The translations under genes and the position numbers were made by a program. The notes under the pieces are model-generated. The model was not told the origin of the DNA, ran no database searches, and saw nothing but the letters and a program-made list of their open reading frames with translations. This document shows positions 51,331 to 59,085 of a DNA stretch of 64,000 nucleotides, in pieces. The first letter of the stretch is position 1; every line of letters starts with the position of its first letter. The stretch comes from Acidobacteriota bacterium. GTDB lineage: Bacteria > Acidobacteriota > Blastocatellia > Pyrinomonadales > Pyrinomonadaceae. Location of the stretch: NCBI GenBank assembly GCA_016700175.1, contig CP065003.1:3234001-3298000 (forward strand), read 5' to 3'.

Positions 51331-53712
51331 GTGAGGAAATTGAAAGCAAGATCGCGCGATCTGATCGGACTGTGGGTTTTGATCGCTTTGCTGAGCGGCA
51401 GCATTGTCTTTGTCCGCGGGACGACTCCCGCATCCGCTCAAGCGGCCGAGAGCAAGTACCCGAGGACCGTCGCAATGCTCGACGCATTTGCGCGGCGGGA
51501 GCTGGAGGACAAGGACCTTCCGGGGCTCGCGATCGCACTCGTCGACGGGCAGGAGATCGTCTGGCAGAAGGGATTCGGATATTCCGATCCGGCGTCGAAG
51601 AAGCCCGTTACTAACGACACGATATTTCGCGTCGGCTCGGTTTCCAAGCTGTTCACCGACATCGCGGTAATGAAGCTGGTAGAAGAAGGAAAGATCGATC
51701 TCGACGCGCCGGTGACGAATTACATACCCGAATTTAAGCCGATGAATCCTTTCGGGAAAGCGATCACTTTGCGCCAATTGATGTCGCACCGTGCGGGACT
51801 TGTCCGCGAACCGCCGGCGGGGCATTACTTCGACGATAGCGGGACGAGCCTTCGCGAAACCGTCGAGAGTCTGAACAAGACCGCGCTCGTGTACGAGCCG
51901 GAGACGCGCTTGAAGTACTCGAACGCGGGGATCGCGGTAGTGGGTTATGTGTTGGAGAGAACTCAGAACGAAGCGTTCGCAAATTACCTGAGGCGCGCGC
52001 TTCTTGAGCCGCTGGGAATGAAGAACACAAGCTTCGAACCCACGCCGTTGACCGAAAAGCACATTGCGAAGGCGCGCTTGACCACGGTCTTCGGCAAGTC
52101 GTTCGACGCACCGACCTTCGAACTCGGAATGGCCCCGGCCGGAAGCATGTACACGACGACCGGCGATCTTGCGAGATTCGCGAGTGCGATCTTTGCTGCG
52201 AAAGACGGCTCGTTCCTGAAAAAGGAAACACTCGACAAGATGTGGCAGCCGCAGTTCGCGGAAGCAGGACAAACGACCGGCGGCGGGATCGGGTTCTTCA
52301 TCTCCGATCTCGAAGGGCACCGAAGGGTCGGCCATGGAGGCGCCATCTACGGATTCTCGACGGAGTTCGCGATCCTTCCCGAGGAAAAACTCGGCGTTGT
52401 CGTGGTGTCGACCGAAGACGTCTCGAACGGCGTGACAAGCAGGATCGCGGACCTTGCGCTGCAATCGATGCTCAATGAAAAAGAGAACAGGCCGGTACCG
52501 CAACCGGAGATCACGGTACCTGTGGACCCCGGGTTCGCGATGTCGATCGCAGGAAGATACTCGGATGGAGGATCGGCCGTCGACCTGATCGAACGCGGCG
52601 GGAAGCTTCGTATGATCCAGGCTGACGGCGGCATAGAGCTTAGGCTCCGTGCCCTGGGCGACGAGCTGGTAGTCGACGACAGGCTGGGCTTCGGGATGCG
52701 GATTAAACCCGACCGTGCGAACGATTCGATCACGATCGGGAAGCGGACCCTCAAACGATTTCCCCAAGCGAAGCCCTCGCCGGCTCCCGAGGATTACAAA
52801 GGGCTGATCGGCGAATACGGCCCGGACTGGAATACCTCCTACGTCTTTGAAAGGGACGGGAAGCTCTGGCTCCTTATCGAGCAGATAGAGTTCGATCAGC
52901 TGGAGCAGGTATCCAAAGATGTATTCGAATTCCCCGACCGCGGCCTCTATCACGGCGAGCAGGTCGTTTTCAAAAGGGACGGCAAGGGGCGCGCGAACGA
53001 GATGATCGCCGCTGGCGTTTCGTTCAAGCGCCGCAACATTGGGCCGGACGAAGGCGCGGAACAACTGCTCGTGAAGGTCGTGCGTCCGGTCCCGGATCTC
53101 GTCAAGGATGCGCTCGAAGCGAAGCCTCCGGAAGAGAAAGGGGATTTCCTCGATACCGATCTTGTCGAATTGACGAAGCTCGATCCCACGATCAAACTCG
53201 ACGTGCGGTACGCGACGACCAACAACTTGTTTGGCTCCGTTTTCTATTCGCAGCCTCGCGCCTTTATGCAGAGGCCCGCCGCGGAGGCGGTCGCGCGGAT
53301 CAATCAGAAGCTTCGGAAACAGGGTTACGGCTTACTCGTGCACGATGCTTACCGACCGTGGTATGTGACAAAAGTGTTCTGGGACGCCACACCGCAGGAA
53401 CTGAAGATCTTCGTCGCCGATCCTTCACAGGGTTCAAGGCACAACCGAGGCGCCGCGGTCGATCTGACGCTTTACGACCTGAAGACGGGCGAGCCTGTGA
53501 AGATGGTCGGGACGTACGACGAAACGACCGACCGTTCGTATCCGGACTATCCGGGCGGGACCTCGCTCGAGCGCTGGCACCGTGAGCTTCTCCGCGACGC
53601 TATGGAATCGCAAGGGTTCACGGTTTACGAGGCCGAGTGGTGGCATTTCGACTTCGACGACTGGCGCAGATACAGGATCGGCAACGAGCGGTTCGAAGAG
53701 ATCGGGCGTTGA
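51331..53712 (+). CDS. Beta-lactamase-fold serine hydrolase fused to a VanX-like D-Ala-D-Ala dipeptidase
   Basis: This 793-residue protein has a signal peptide (about 10-36, ASAQA). The class C beta-lactamase/DD-peptidase fold at about 45-390 has SVSK (103-106) and YSN (196-198). A linker of lipocalin-like strands follows (about 400-600). The final 180 residues are an M15D (VanX/DdpX) dipeptidase with SRHNRGAAVD (702-711) and EWWH (769-772): His704, Asp711, His772 as zinc ligands and Glu769 as base, spaced as in VanX (H-x6-D and E-x2-H). It could trim D-Ala peptides from peptidoglycan and then split D-Ala-D-Ala. The start is GTG with AAGGAG 8 nt before. Confidence 0.92.
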   Translation: MRKLKARSRDLIGLWVLIALLSGSIVFVRGTTPASAQAAESKYPRTVAMLDAFARRELEDKDLPGLAIALVDGQEIVWQKGFGYSDPASKKPVTNDTIFRVGSVSKLFTDIAVMKLVEEGKIDLDAPVTNYIPEFKPMNPFGKAITLRQLMSHRAGLVREPPAGHYFDDSGTSLRETVESLNKTALVYEPETRLKYSNAGIAVVGYVLERTQNEAFANYLRRALLEPLGMKNTSFEPTPLTEKHIAKARLTTVFGKSFDAPTFELGMAPAGSMYTTTGDLARFASAIFAAKDGSFLKKETLDKMWQPQFAEAGQTTGGGIGFFISDLEGHRRVGHGGAIYGFSTEFAILPEEKLGVVVVSTEDVSNGVTSRIADLALQSMLNEKENRPVPQPEITVPVDPGFAMSIAGRYSDGGSAVDLIERGGKLRMIQADGGIELRLRALGDELVVDDRLGFGMRIKPDRANDSITIGKRTLKRFPQAKPSPAPEDYKGLIGEYGPDWNTSYVFERDGKLWLLIEQIEFDQLEQVSKDVFEFPDRGLYHGEQVVFKRDGKGRANEMIAAGVSFKRRNIGPDEGAEQLLVKVVRPVPDLVKDALEAKPPEEKGDFLDTDLVELTKLDPTIKLDVRYATTNNLFGSVFYSQPRAFMQRPAAEAVARINQKLRKQGYGLLVHDAYRPWYVTKVFWDATPQELKIFVADPSQGSRHNRGAAVDLTLYDLKTGEPVKMVGTYDETTDRSYPDYPGGTSLERWHRELLRDAMESQGFTVYEAEWWHFDFDDWRRYRIGNERFEEIGR

Positions 53713-53742
53713 ATCAGAAAGGGGTATGAGGGCTTCAGTCCA

Positions 53743-53974
53743 GATCAGTTGCCCCCCGTTTTAACGGGGGGATTCGAGGGGCATCCATAATCTGTCCCCG
53801 GCTTCAGCCGGCGGTTTCGGGGCTGAAGCCCCTTGAATTTCTGTTGGGGCGCTGTTTACCCCCCGTTAAAACGGGGGGCAACTAAAGAGCTTCACCCGGC
53901 GTATCTCGGAGCTGAATCCGCTTAAGATCCATCAGCGGCTCCGCTTGCCCCCCGTTAAAACGGGGGTAACTTAT
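53743..53974. repeat. Family B element plus a partial copy
   Basis: A complete copy (53743-53884) has arms GATCAGTTGCCCCCCGTTTTA and TTAAAACGGGGGGCAACT with GCCGGCTTCAGCCGG-type and GGGGCTGAAGCCCC hairpins. Its arm interior is TTTTAA on the left and TTAAAA on the right, different from the CTTTAG/CTGAAA of other copies but still complementary. A second right arm ends at 53974. Confidence 0.8.
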
Positions 53975-53996
53975 ACATCCCCGAGAGAACAAAATT

Positions 53997-55361
53997 ATGA
54001 AACGATTCGCACTGCTTACATTCCTCCTCCTCCTGCCGGTCTTCGTGTTCGGACAGGACATCGAAACGATCCTGAAGACAAGGCTGACCGAAGAGCCCGT
54101 AGGTTCCGCCATCTCGGCTGTGGTCGTCGACGAGAACGGCGCGACATTCTACAACGTCGGCACGCTTTCGAAGGACGCGGGCGCAAGACCCGCCGACGAG
54201 AACTCGGTTTATGAAATCGGCTCGATCACAAAGGTCTTCACGGGGATACTGCTTGCGGAGGCGATCAAGCGGGGCGAGGTGAAGCTCGACGATCCGATAT
54301 CGAAGTTCCTCCCATCTTCGATTGCCCCTTTAAAGTACGGCGACAAGGAGATCACACTGAAAGATCTCACCACGCACGGATCGGGTCTGCCGAGCCTTCC
54401 GGACGATTTCAAGCCTAAGGATCCATTGAACCCGTACGCGGACTATACCGTCGAACAGCTCTACGCTTTCCTCGGAAGGTATAAGCTGACGCGCGAGATC
54501 GGGTCGCAGTTCGAGTATTCGAATCTCGCCGTGGGCCTGCTCGGGCATATCCTCGCGAAGCAGGCGAAGGTGAATTACGAAGAACTTGTGAAAAAGAGGA
54601 TCCTGGAGCCGCTCGGGATGAAGGACACCGCGATCACGTTCTCGCCGTCAATGAAGAAACATTTGGCGGTCGGGCACGACGCCTCCGGAAAAGCGACTTC
54701 CAACTGGGACCTGCCGACGTTTGCGGGTGCGGGAGCATTGCGCTCGACCGCGAAGGACATGGCGAAATTCCTGGCGGCGAATCTGGGGCTGAAAAAGACA
54801 AAGATCAGCGATTCTCTTGCGAAGTCCCACGAGCTTTTGCGGACCTTTGAGCGCGAGAACGCACCGACGTTTCGGGTCGGTTACAACTGGATCACCACGA
54901 AGCCGGGCGATATCGACATCCAGTGGCACAACGGAGGGACTGGCGGTTACAGGACGTTTGCCGGTCTGGACCACAGCAAAAAGCGCGGCGTTTTCGTCGC
55001 GACGAACGGGTCGGAAAGCGCCGACGACATCGGTTTTCACATCCTTGACCCGAAAGCGAAGCTGCGCGTCGTCGAGCCGCCGAAGAAGGAAGTGGAGCTG
55101 AGCGAAGAACAGCTCGAACAGTACGTAGGAAAATACGAGCTCACGCCCACGTTTGCGATAGTCATTACTCGCGAGGGGAAGCATTTGTACGGCGAGCCGA
55201 CCGGCCAGTCCCGGCTCGAGCTGTTCGCGGAAAAGGAGGACGAGTTCTTCCTGAAGGCGGTCAAGGTGAGCCTCTCGTTCACGAGAGGTGAAGACGGAAA
55301 CGTGAACGGGCTTGTTCTGCACCAGGGAGGCGCCGACACCCCCGGGAAGCGGGTCCAGTAA
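53997..55361 (+). CDS. Exported serine hydrolase (beta-lactamase / DD-peptidase fold)
   Basis: This 454-residue protein has a signal peptide (about 1-19, VFGQ). Class C fold motifs: SITK (76-79), YSN (174-176) and HNGGTGG near 315 in the place of KTG. The C-terminal 90 residues form a lipocalin-like domain (EQYVGKYELTP), common in esterases of this fold such as FmtA/EstB relatives. It may be a DD-peptidase, esterase or D-aminopeptidase rather than an antibiotic-destroying lactamase, because KTG is replaced. The preceding gene contains a related domain, so the two may act on the same cell wall products. Confidence 0.88.
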   Translation: MKRFALLTFLLLLPVFVFGQDIETILKTRLTEEPVGSAISAVVVDENGATFYNVGTLSKDAGARPADENSVYEIGSITKVFTGILLAEAIKRGEVKLDDPISKFLPSSIAPLKYGDKEITLKDLTTHGSGLPSLPDDFKPKDPLNPYADYTVEQLYAFLGRYKLTREIGSQFEYSNLAVGLLGHILAKQAKVNYEELVKKRILEPLGMKDTAITFSPSMKKHLAVGHDASGKATSNWDLPTFAGAGALRSTAKDMAKFLAANLGLKKTKISDSLAKSHELLRTFERENAPTFRVGYNWITTKPGDIDIQWHNGGTGGYRTFAGLDHSKKRGVFVATNGSESADDIGFHILDPKAKLRVVEPPKKEVELSEEQLEQYVGKYELTPTFAIVITREGKHLYGEPTGQSRLELFAEKEDEFFLKAVKVSLSFTRGEDGNVNGLVLHQGGADTPGKRVQ

Positions 55362-55429
55362 AGGGCACGGGAAGTTCAAGGATCCAGGTTCAATTATCAG
55401 CGGCGAAACCCGAGCCCTTGGTTGCACCC

Positions 55430-55560
55430 GTTCAGAGCAGCGCTTTGCGTTGCATTTGCAACCGTTTAGAGCAGCGCTATGCGCTGCATTTGCACCAGTT
55501 TAGAGCAGCGCTTTGCACTGCATTTGCACCAGTTTAGAGCAGCGCTTTGCGCTGCATTGA
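55430..55560. repeat. 34-bp tandem repeat, about 3.9 copies
   Basis: Units start at 55430, 55464, 55498 and 55532 (GTTTAGAGCAGCGCTTTGCG type). Each unit has a GCAGCGCTTTGCGCTGC hairpin, weakened by single changes in units one to three. There are no spacers, so it is not a CRISPR array. The same AGCAGCGCT stem occurs in the terminator at 61743. Confidence 0.8.
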
Positions 55561-55600
55561 GCGCGAAGCGCGAGTAGTGTTCAGATGCCACGAACAAATG

Positions 55601-55750
55601 GAGGAACCCGGGGCGTCAGCGAGGAGGCAGAAACGCGACCGTCAGGGAGCGTGCCGGTCTTCGAGTTCCAGGTTCAAGGTTCAAAGTTCAAAGATGAGTG
55701 GCAGAACCCCGCGCGTGAGCGACGGGGCAGATCACGGCCCCCCCCCCCCC
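55601..55750. repeat. Family C repeat and a run of 13 C
   Basis: AACGCGACCGTCAGGGAGCG, AGTTCCAGGTTCAAGGTTCA and CAGAACCCCGCGCGTGAGCG match the sequences near 43410 and 63530-63700. The stretch ends in a run of 13 C at 55738-55750, 50 bp before the next gene. Confidence 0.65.
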
Positions 55751-55800
55751 ACTCACCTTCCGCTGTTTCTTGAATTCAATGACGTTCTTACGCTTTCCGT

Positions 55801-56262
55801 ATGCAGCCTTTTCCGACGCTGATCTTCCTCGATTTTGACGGGGTCCTTCGAAGAAATACCAGCCGGCTCTATAAGCTGGAGCCGGATCTGGTCCGTAATC
55901 TTGAAAACGCGGTGCTGCCGCACACGGATCTGAAGGTCGTGATCACATCCAGCTGGAGGGAGGCGTACTCGACACGGACTATTGGGCGCCTGTTTCCTTC
56001 AGAATTCGCTGAAAGGATCGAGGGCGCGACGCCGATCGCGAACGAACGGTCCGAACATTACCGATACACGGAAATCCTCGCGTATCTTCGGCGTTTCCAC
56101 CAGAAGGGCGCGAACTGGATCGCTATCGACGACGACCCGCTTCACTATCCTGCTGATGCGCCTTTGATCCTGACCGATCCCTCGGAAGGATTCACTTCGG
56201 AAAAAGCTAAAGAGCTGAACGATGCTCTGTGCTCGTTAGGGGAAGGTCCGGGACCGCGGTAA
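55801..56262 (+). CDS. Small HAD-like hydrolase
   Basis: This 153-residue protein starts with LIFLDFDGVLRRNTS, the DxDGV motif I of the HAD superfamily. VVITSSWREAY provides motif II (Ser/Thr), and IAIDDDPLHYP the acid motif IV. It lacks a cap domain, as in the HAD_18-type domain group that is widespread and little studied. Substrate unknown; phosphatase activity is probable. The start lacks a clear RBS. Confidence 0.82.
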   Translation: MQPFPTLIFLDFDGVLRRNTSRLYKLEPDLVRNLENAVLPHTDLKVVITSSWREAYSTRTIGRLFPSEFAERIEGATPIANERSEHYRYTEILAYLRRFHQKGANWIAIDDDPLHYPADAPLILTDPSEGFTSEKAKELNDALCSLGEGPGPR

Positions 56263-56356
56263 CGAATCCAAAAGTAATCCACGAATCTGAACCCGGTTTG
56301 ACTGTCGCGGTCCGGATGCTGATTCGCGCCTCGGGAAGGGGCCGCGTGCATTCCGT

Positions 56357-56809
56357 TCAGGCGGAAGCTCGTTGCCACCTGATGTATTTCTGCCAGACAT
56401 GCTTCCAGGGGACGATGAGCGCAAGGAACGGCGCGGCGATGAAGACGCCTGCCATCTCTTCCGCGGAAGAACCGGCGAGGTTTCCCGTCCGCCAAAGCGG
56501 GAACGCGACGAACAACAACCAAAGAGTCTTGTAGAAGATCATGAAGATCACGATCGGAAGCCACCTGAGCGGATTGATCAGCCCGAAGAGCGAGAGCGTC
56601 GTGTAAGCCGCCCACACGCACCACGCTACGGCCCTGACGTGATCCCACTCCCCCTGGTGGCTCAGAAGCGTCAGCCACGATTCGGTCCCTATCATCACGA
56701 GCATCAGGAAATACAGTATCCTCAGCAGATAGATGTTGATCGGACGTACGCCTTCATAGCGCTCGGTGTCCGGCAGGAATATCCTCTTTATGCTGAACAT
56801 TGCCCTCAA
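56357..56809 (-). CDS. Four-helix membrane protein of unknown function
   Basis: This 150-residue protein has four hydrophobic helices (about 27-45, 60-78, 83-105, 117-135) and charged ends. It starts MRAMFSIKRIFLPDTERYEGVRPINIYLLRILYF and ends with a basic tail. No catalytic motif can be seen. Membrane proteins of this size with a similar layout are common in Acidobacteriota and Bacteroidetes. It converges with the HAD gene. Confidence 0.75.
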   Translation of the reverse strand: MRAMFSIKRIFLPDTERYEGVRPINIYLLRILYFLMLVMIGTESWLTLLSHQGEWDHVRAVAWCVWAAYTTLSLFGLINPLRWLPIVIFMIFYKTLWLLFVAFPLWRTGNLAGSSAEEMAGVFIAAPFLALIVPWKHVWQKYIRWQRASA

Positions 56810-56969
56810 CCCCTCCGTCGAATGATTCGCAACTCAACGCAGGTTACGCGTGCCTGGGACGGGTTGTTTCCCTTCATTTCCCGACATTGAAACTTTCCCG
56901 CACAGTTTCCGCAGAATAGGCGTAAGATTGGAACCATCAGTAACTTACACATTGGTTGGGGGAACTCGA

Positions 56970-57437
56970 ATGAAAGGAAGATGGAATGCCTCGATCTTGG
57001 CGCTGATCATCCTTCTTGGCGCCGGCCTGGCCTGCAATCTCGACGCCGATCAGAACAACGGCTCGTCGGGCGGTGATACTCAAACGGAAAGCTCGTCGCT
57101 GCCGAAGAAGCTCGATTCCTACGAGCTGAAGGGGATCAAGTTCGCCTACTACCTGATCCCGGCGGGCCTCGAAAAGGATGAGCTTGTGAAGACGGCGAAG
57201 GAGATCCACGAGTCGGAGGACGACACACAGCTGATACTTGTGGATGACGATTCGAAGGTCGGCGAGTACATCAAGTACGTGAAGGCGATCAGCGGAATCG
57301 GAGAACTCGAGGATCCGATGCCTCAGGAATGGGCTGACAAACACATCGTTGCGAATGTGCAGAAACACATGAACGGCAGGTGGGTCCTGTACAAGTCTTA
57401 CGGCTTCGAAGAGATCGCCGAACTTGAAGGGGAGTAA
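56970..57437 (+). CDS. Lipoprotein of unknown function
   Basis: This 155-residue protein has a lipoprotein signal (ILALIILLGAGLAC): the lipobox L-G-A-G-L-A-C places the lipidated cysteine near residue 21. A short Ser/Gly-rich linker follows and a mixed alpha/beta domain (FAYYLIPAGLEKDELVKTAKEIHESEDDTQLILVDDDSKVGEYIKYV) that resembles a small periplasmic binding or stress domain. The start is chosen at ATG 56970, just before the signal. The protein would sit at the inner or outer membrane. Confidence 0.8.
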   Translation: MKGRWNASILALIILLGAGLACNLDADQNNGSSGGDTQTESSSLPKKLDSYELKGIKFAYYLIPAGLEKDELVKTAKEIHESEDDTQLILVDDDSKVGEYIKYVKAISGIGELEDPMPQEWADKHIVANVQKHMNGRWVLYKSYGFEEIAELEGE

Positions 57438-57440
57438 AGA

Positions 57441-57620
57441 TCAGGGACCAGGGACCAGCATTCAATGACCAATGGTCAATGGTCAATGAAAACTGCTCTC
57501 CGGTAAGGGCCCTTGGTCCCCAGTCAATGGTCAATGGTCAACGAATACTGCTCTCCGGCAAAGGCCCTTGGTCCCTGGTCAATGGTCATTGGTCAATGAA
57601 CTGAGGTACCTGGTCAATGA
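57441..57620. repeat. Degenerate tandem repeats of TCAATGG and a 55-bp unit
   Basis: Short TCAATGG copies surround a 55-bp unit (ACTGCTCTCCGG..., GGCCCTTGGTCCC) seen twice at 57492 and 57547. GGGACCAGGGACCAG precedes them. It lies between a lipoprotein gene and the convergent aceA gene. Confidence 0.7.
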
Positions 57621-57683
57621 TCCTTGCTCTCAGTCCTCAGTCCTTTTAACTCAGTCCTGTCGCCGAAGGTGACGCGCCGGAGC

Positions 57684-58991
57684 TTATCGTACCGTCTGCG
57701 CCGCTGCTTCCAGGACCTCGAACTGCTCCTCTTCCGTAGAGCCCTTCAGAGCCGTCGTCGAAGAATTCCCGCCGGCGATCGTCTGCGTCAGCGTGTCGAA
57801 GTACCCGGCGCCGACGAACGCCTGGTGCTTTGTCGCTCGATATCCGTCGATCTCCGAAGCAAACTCCTCTTCCTGAAGCCTCGCGTAAGCGGTCATCTGC
57901 TCCTGGCGATAACGGGTCGCAAGCTCGAACATCGAGTAGTTCATCGCGTGGAATCCCGCCAGAGTGATGAACTGGAACTTGTATCCCATCGCGCCGAGCT
58001 CGGTCTGGAACTTCGCGATCGTCTCGTCGTCCAGCTTCTTCTTCCAGTTGAACGAAGGCGAGCAGTTATACGCGAGAAGCTTTCCGGGGAACTCGGCGTG
58101 GATCGCCTCCGCGAACTCTTTCGCCGATCCCAGGTCCGGCTCGGAGGTCTCGCACCAGATCAGGTCCGCGTACGGAGCGTAAGCAAGCCCGCGTGAAATC
58201 GCCTGATCTAGCCCGTTCCGCACCCTGTAGAAGCCTTCCACGGTCCGTTCGCCGGTGATGAAAGGCCGGTCATTCTCGTCGAAGTCGCTCGTCAGAAGGC
58301 TCGCCGCGTCGGCGTCGGTCCTTGCGAACAGGACGGTCGGGATCCCGCAGACATCCGCTGCGAGTCTTGCGGCCACGAGCTTCTGGACAGCTTCTGACGT
58401 TGGCACAAGCACTTTTCCGCCCATATGGCCGCATTTCTTCGCCGAAGAAAGCTGATCCTCAAAATGCACGCCCGCCGCGCCGGCTTCGATCATCGCTTTC
58501 GTCAGTTCGTATGCGTTCAGGGTCCCGCCGAAACCGGCCTCCGCGTCCGCAAGGATCGGGGCGAACCAGTTGATCCCGTTCCTGCCCTCGGTGCTGTAGA
58601 TCTGGTCCGTTCGCTGGAGCGCGTTGTTGATCCTGCGCACGAGTTCGGGAACGCTGTTCACCGGATAAAGACTCTGGTCCGGGTACATCTGCCCGGTGAC
58701 GTTCGCGTCCGCGGCGACCTGCCATCCGCTGCAATATATGGCCTTCAGGCCCGCCTGCACCTGCTGTATCGCCTGCCCGCCGGTGAGCGCGCCCAGGGCG
58801 TTCACGAAGGGCTCTTCCTTCATCAGTTTCCAGAGCCGTTCCGCGCCGATCTTTGCGAGCGTGTGTTCGATCTTCACTGTTCCGCGCAGACGCAGGACGT
58901 CTTCCGCCGTGTACTTTCGTTCGATCCCTTCCCAGCGCGGATTTTCCGCCCAGTCTCTTTCCAACTCTTTTGCCTGTTCTTCGTGATTCAT
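57684..58991 (-). CDS. aceA: Isocitrate lyase
   Basis: This 435-residue protein splits isocitrate to glyoxylate and succinate, the first step of the glyoxylate shunt. The active-site loop KKCGHMGGKVL with the catalytic cysteine lies near 190-200. GWQVAADAN, QSLYPVNSVPELVRRINNAL and APILADAEAGFGG are clear family blocks, and FNWKKKLDD follows further on. The length fits the prokaryotic type. An AGGAGG ribosome-binding site precedes two possible starts: TTG at 58997 (6 nt) and ATG at 58991 (12 nt). It is second in an operon after aceB, 94 bp apart. Confidence 0.96.
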   Translation of the reverse strand: MNHEEQAKELERDWAENPRWEGIERKYTAEDVLRLRGTVKIEHTLAKIGAERLWKLMKEEPFVNALGALTGGQAIQQVQAGLKAIYCSGWQVAADANVTGQMYPDQSLYPVNSVPELVRRINNALQRTDQIYSTEGRNGINWFAPILADAEAGFGGTLNAYELTKAMIEAGAAGVHFEDQLSSAKKCGHMGGKVLVPTSEAVQKLVAARLAADVCGIPTVLFARTDADAASLLTSDFDENDRPFITGERTVEGFYRVRNGLDQAISRGLAYAPYADLIWCETSEPDLGSAKEFAEAIHAEFPGKLLAYNCSPSFNWKKKLDDETIAKFQTELGAMGYKFQFITLAGFHAMNYSMFELATRYRQEQMTAYARLQEEEFASEIDGYRATKHQAFVGAGYFDTLTQTIAGGNSSTTALKGSTEEEQFEVLEAAAQTVR

Positions 58992-59085
58992 GGTCAAGAT
59001 GTTCCTCCTGAAAGTAAACCGCGATCGGCGCGGCTCCGGTCTGGTGTGTGGGCCACGGCGGCTGTAAACCGCCCCTCAAGAACCG

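Noticed and set aside
51217..53064. Long minus-strand open frame (615 codons) opposite the beta-lactamase/VanX gene
   Set aside because: It lies wholly antisense to a gene with clear catalytic motifs; its composition (rich in Arg, His, Asp) is that of a reverse-strand shadow and it has no RBS.
51331..55361. A beta-lactamase resistance island controlled by the BlaI/BlaR1-like pair
   Set aside because: The proteins of beta-lactamase fold lie 24 kb away and no BlaI-type palindrome was seen before them; KTG is not preserved in the second one.
55430..55560. CRISPR-like array
   Set aside because: The 34-bp units follow one another directly, without spacers, and no cas genes are near.
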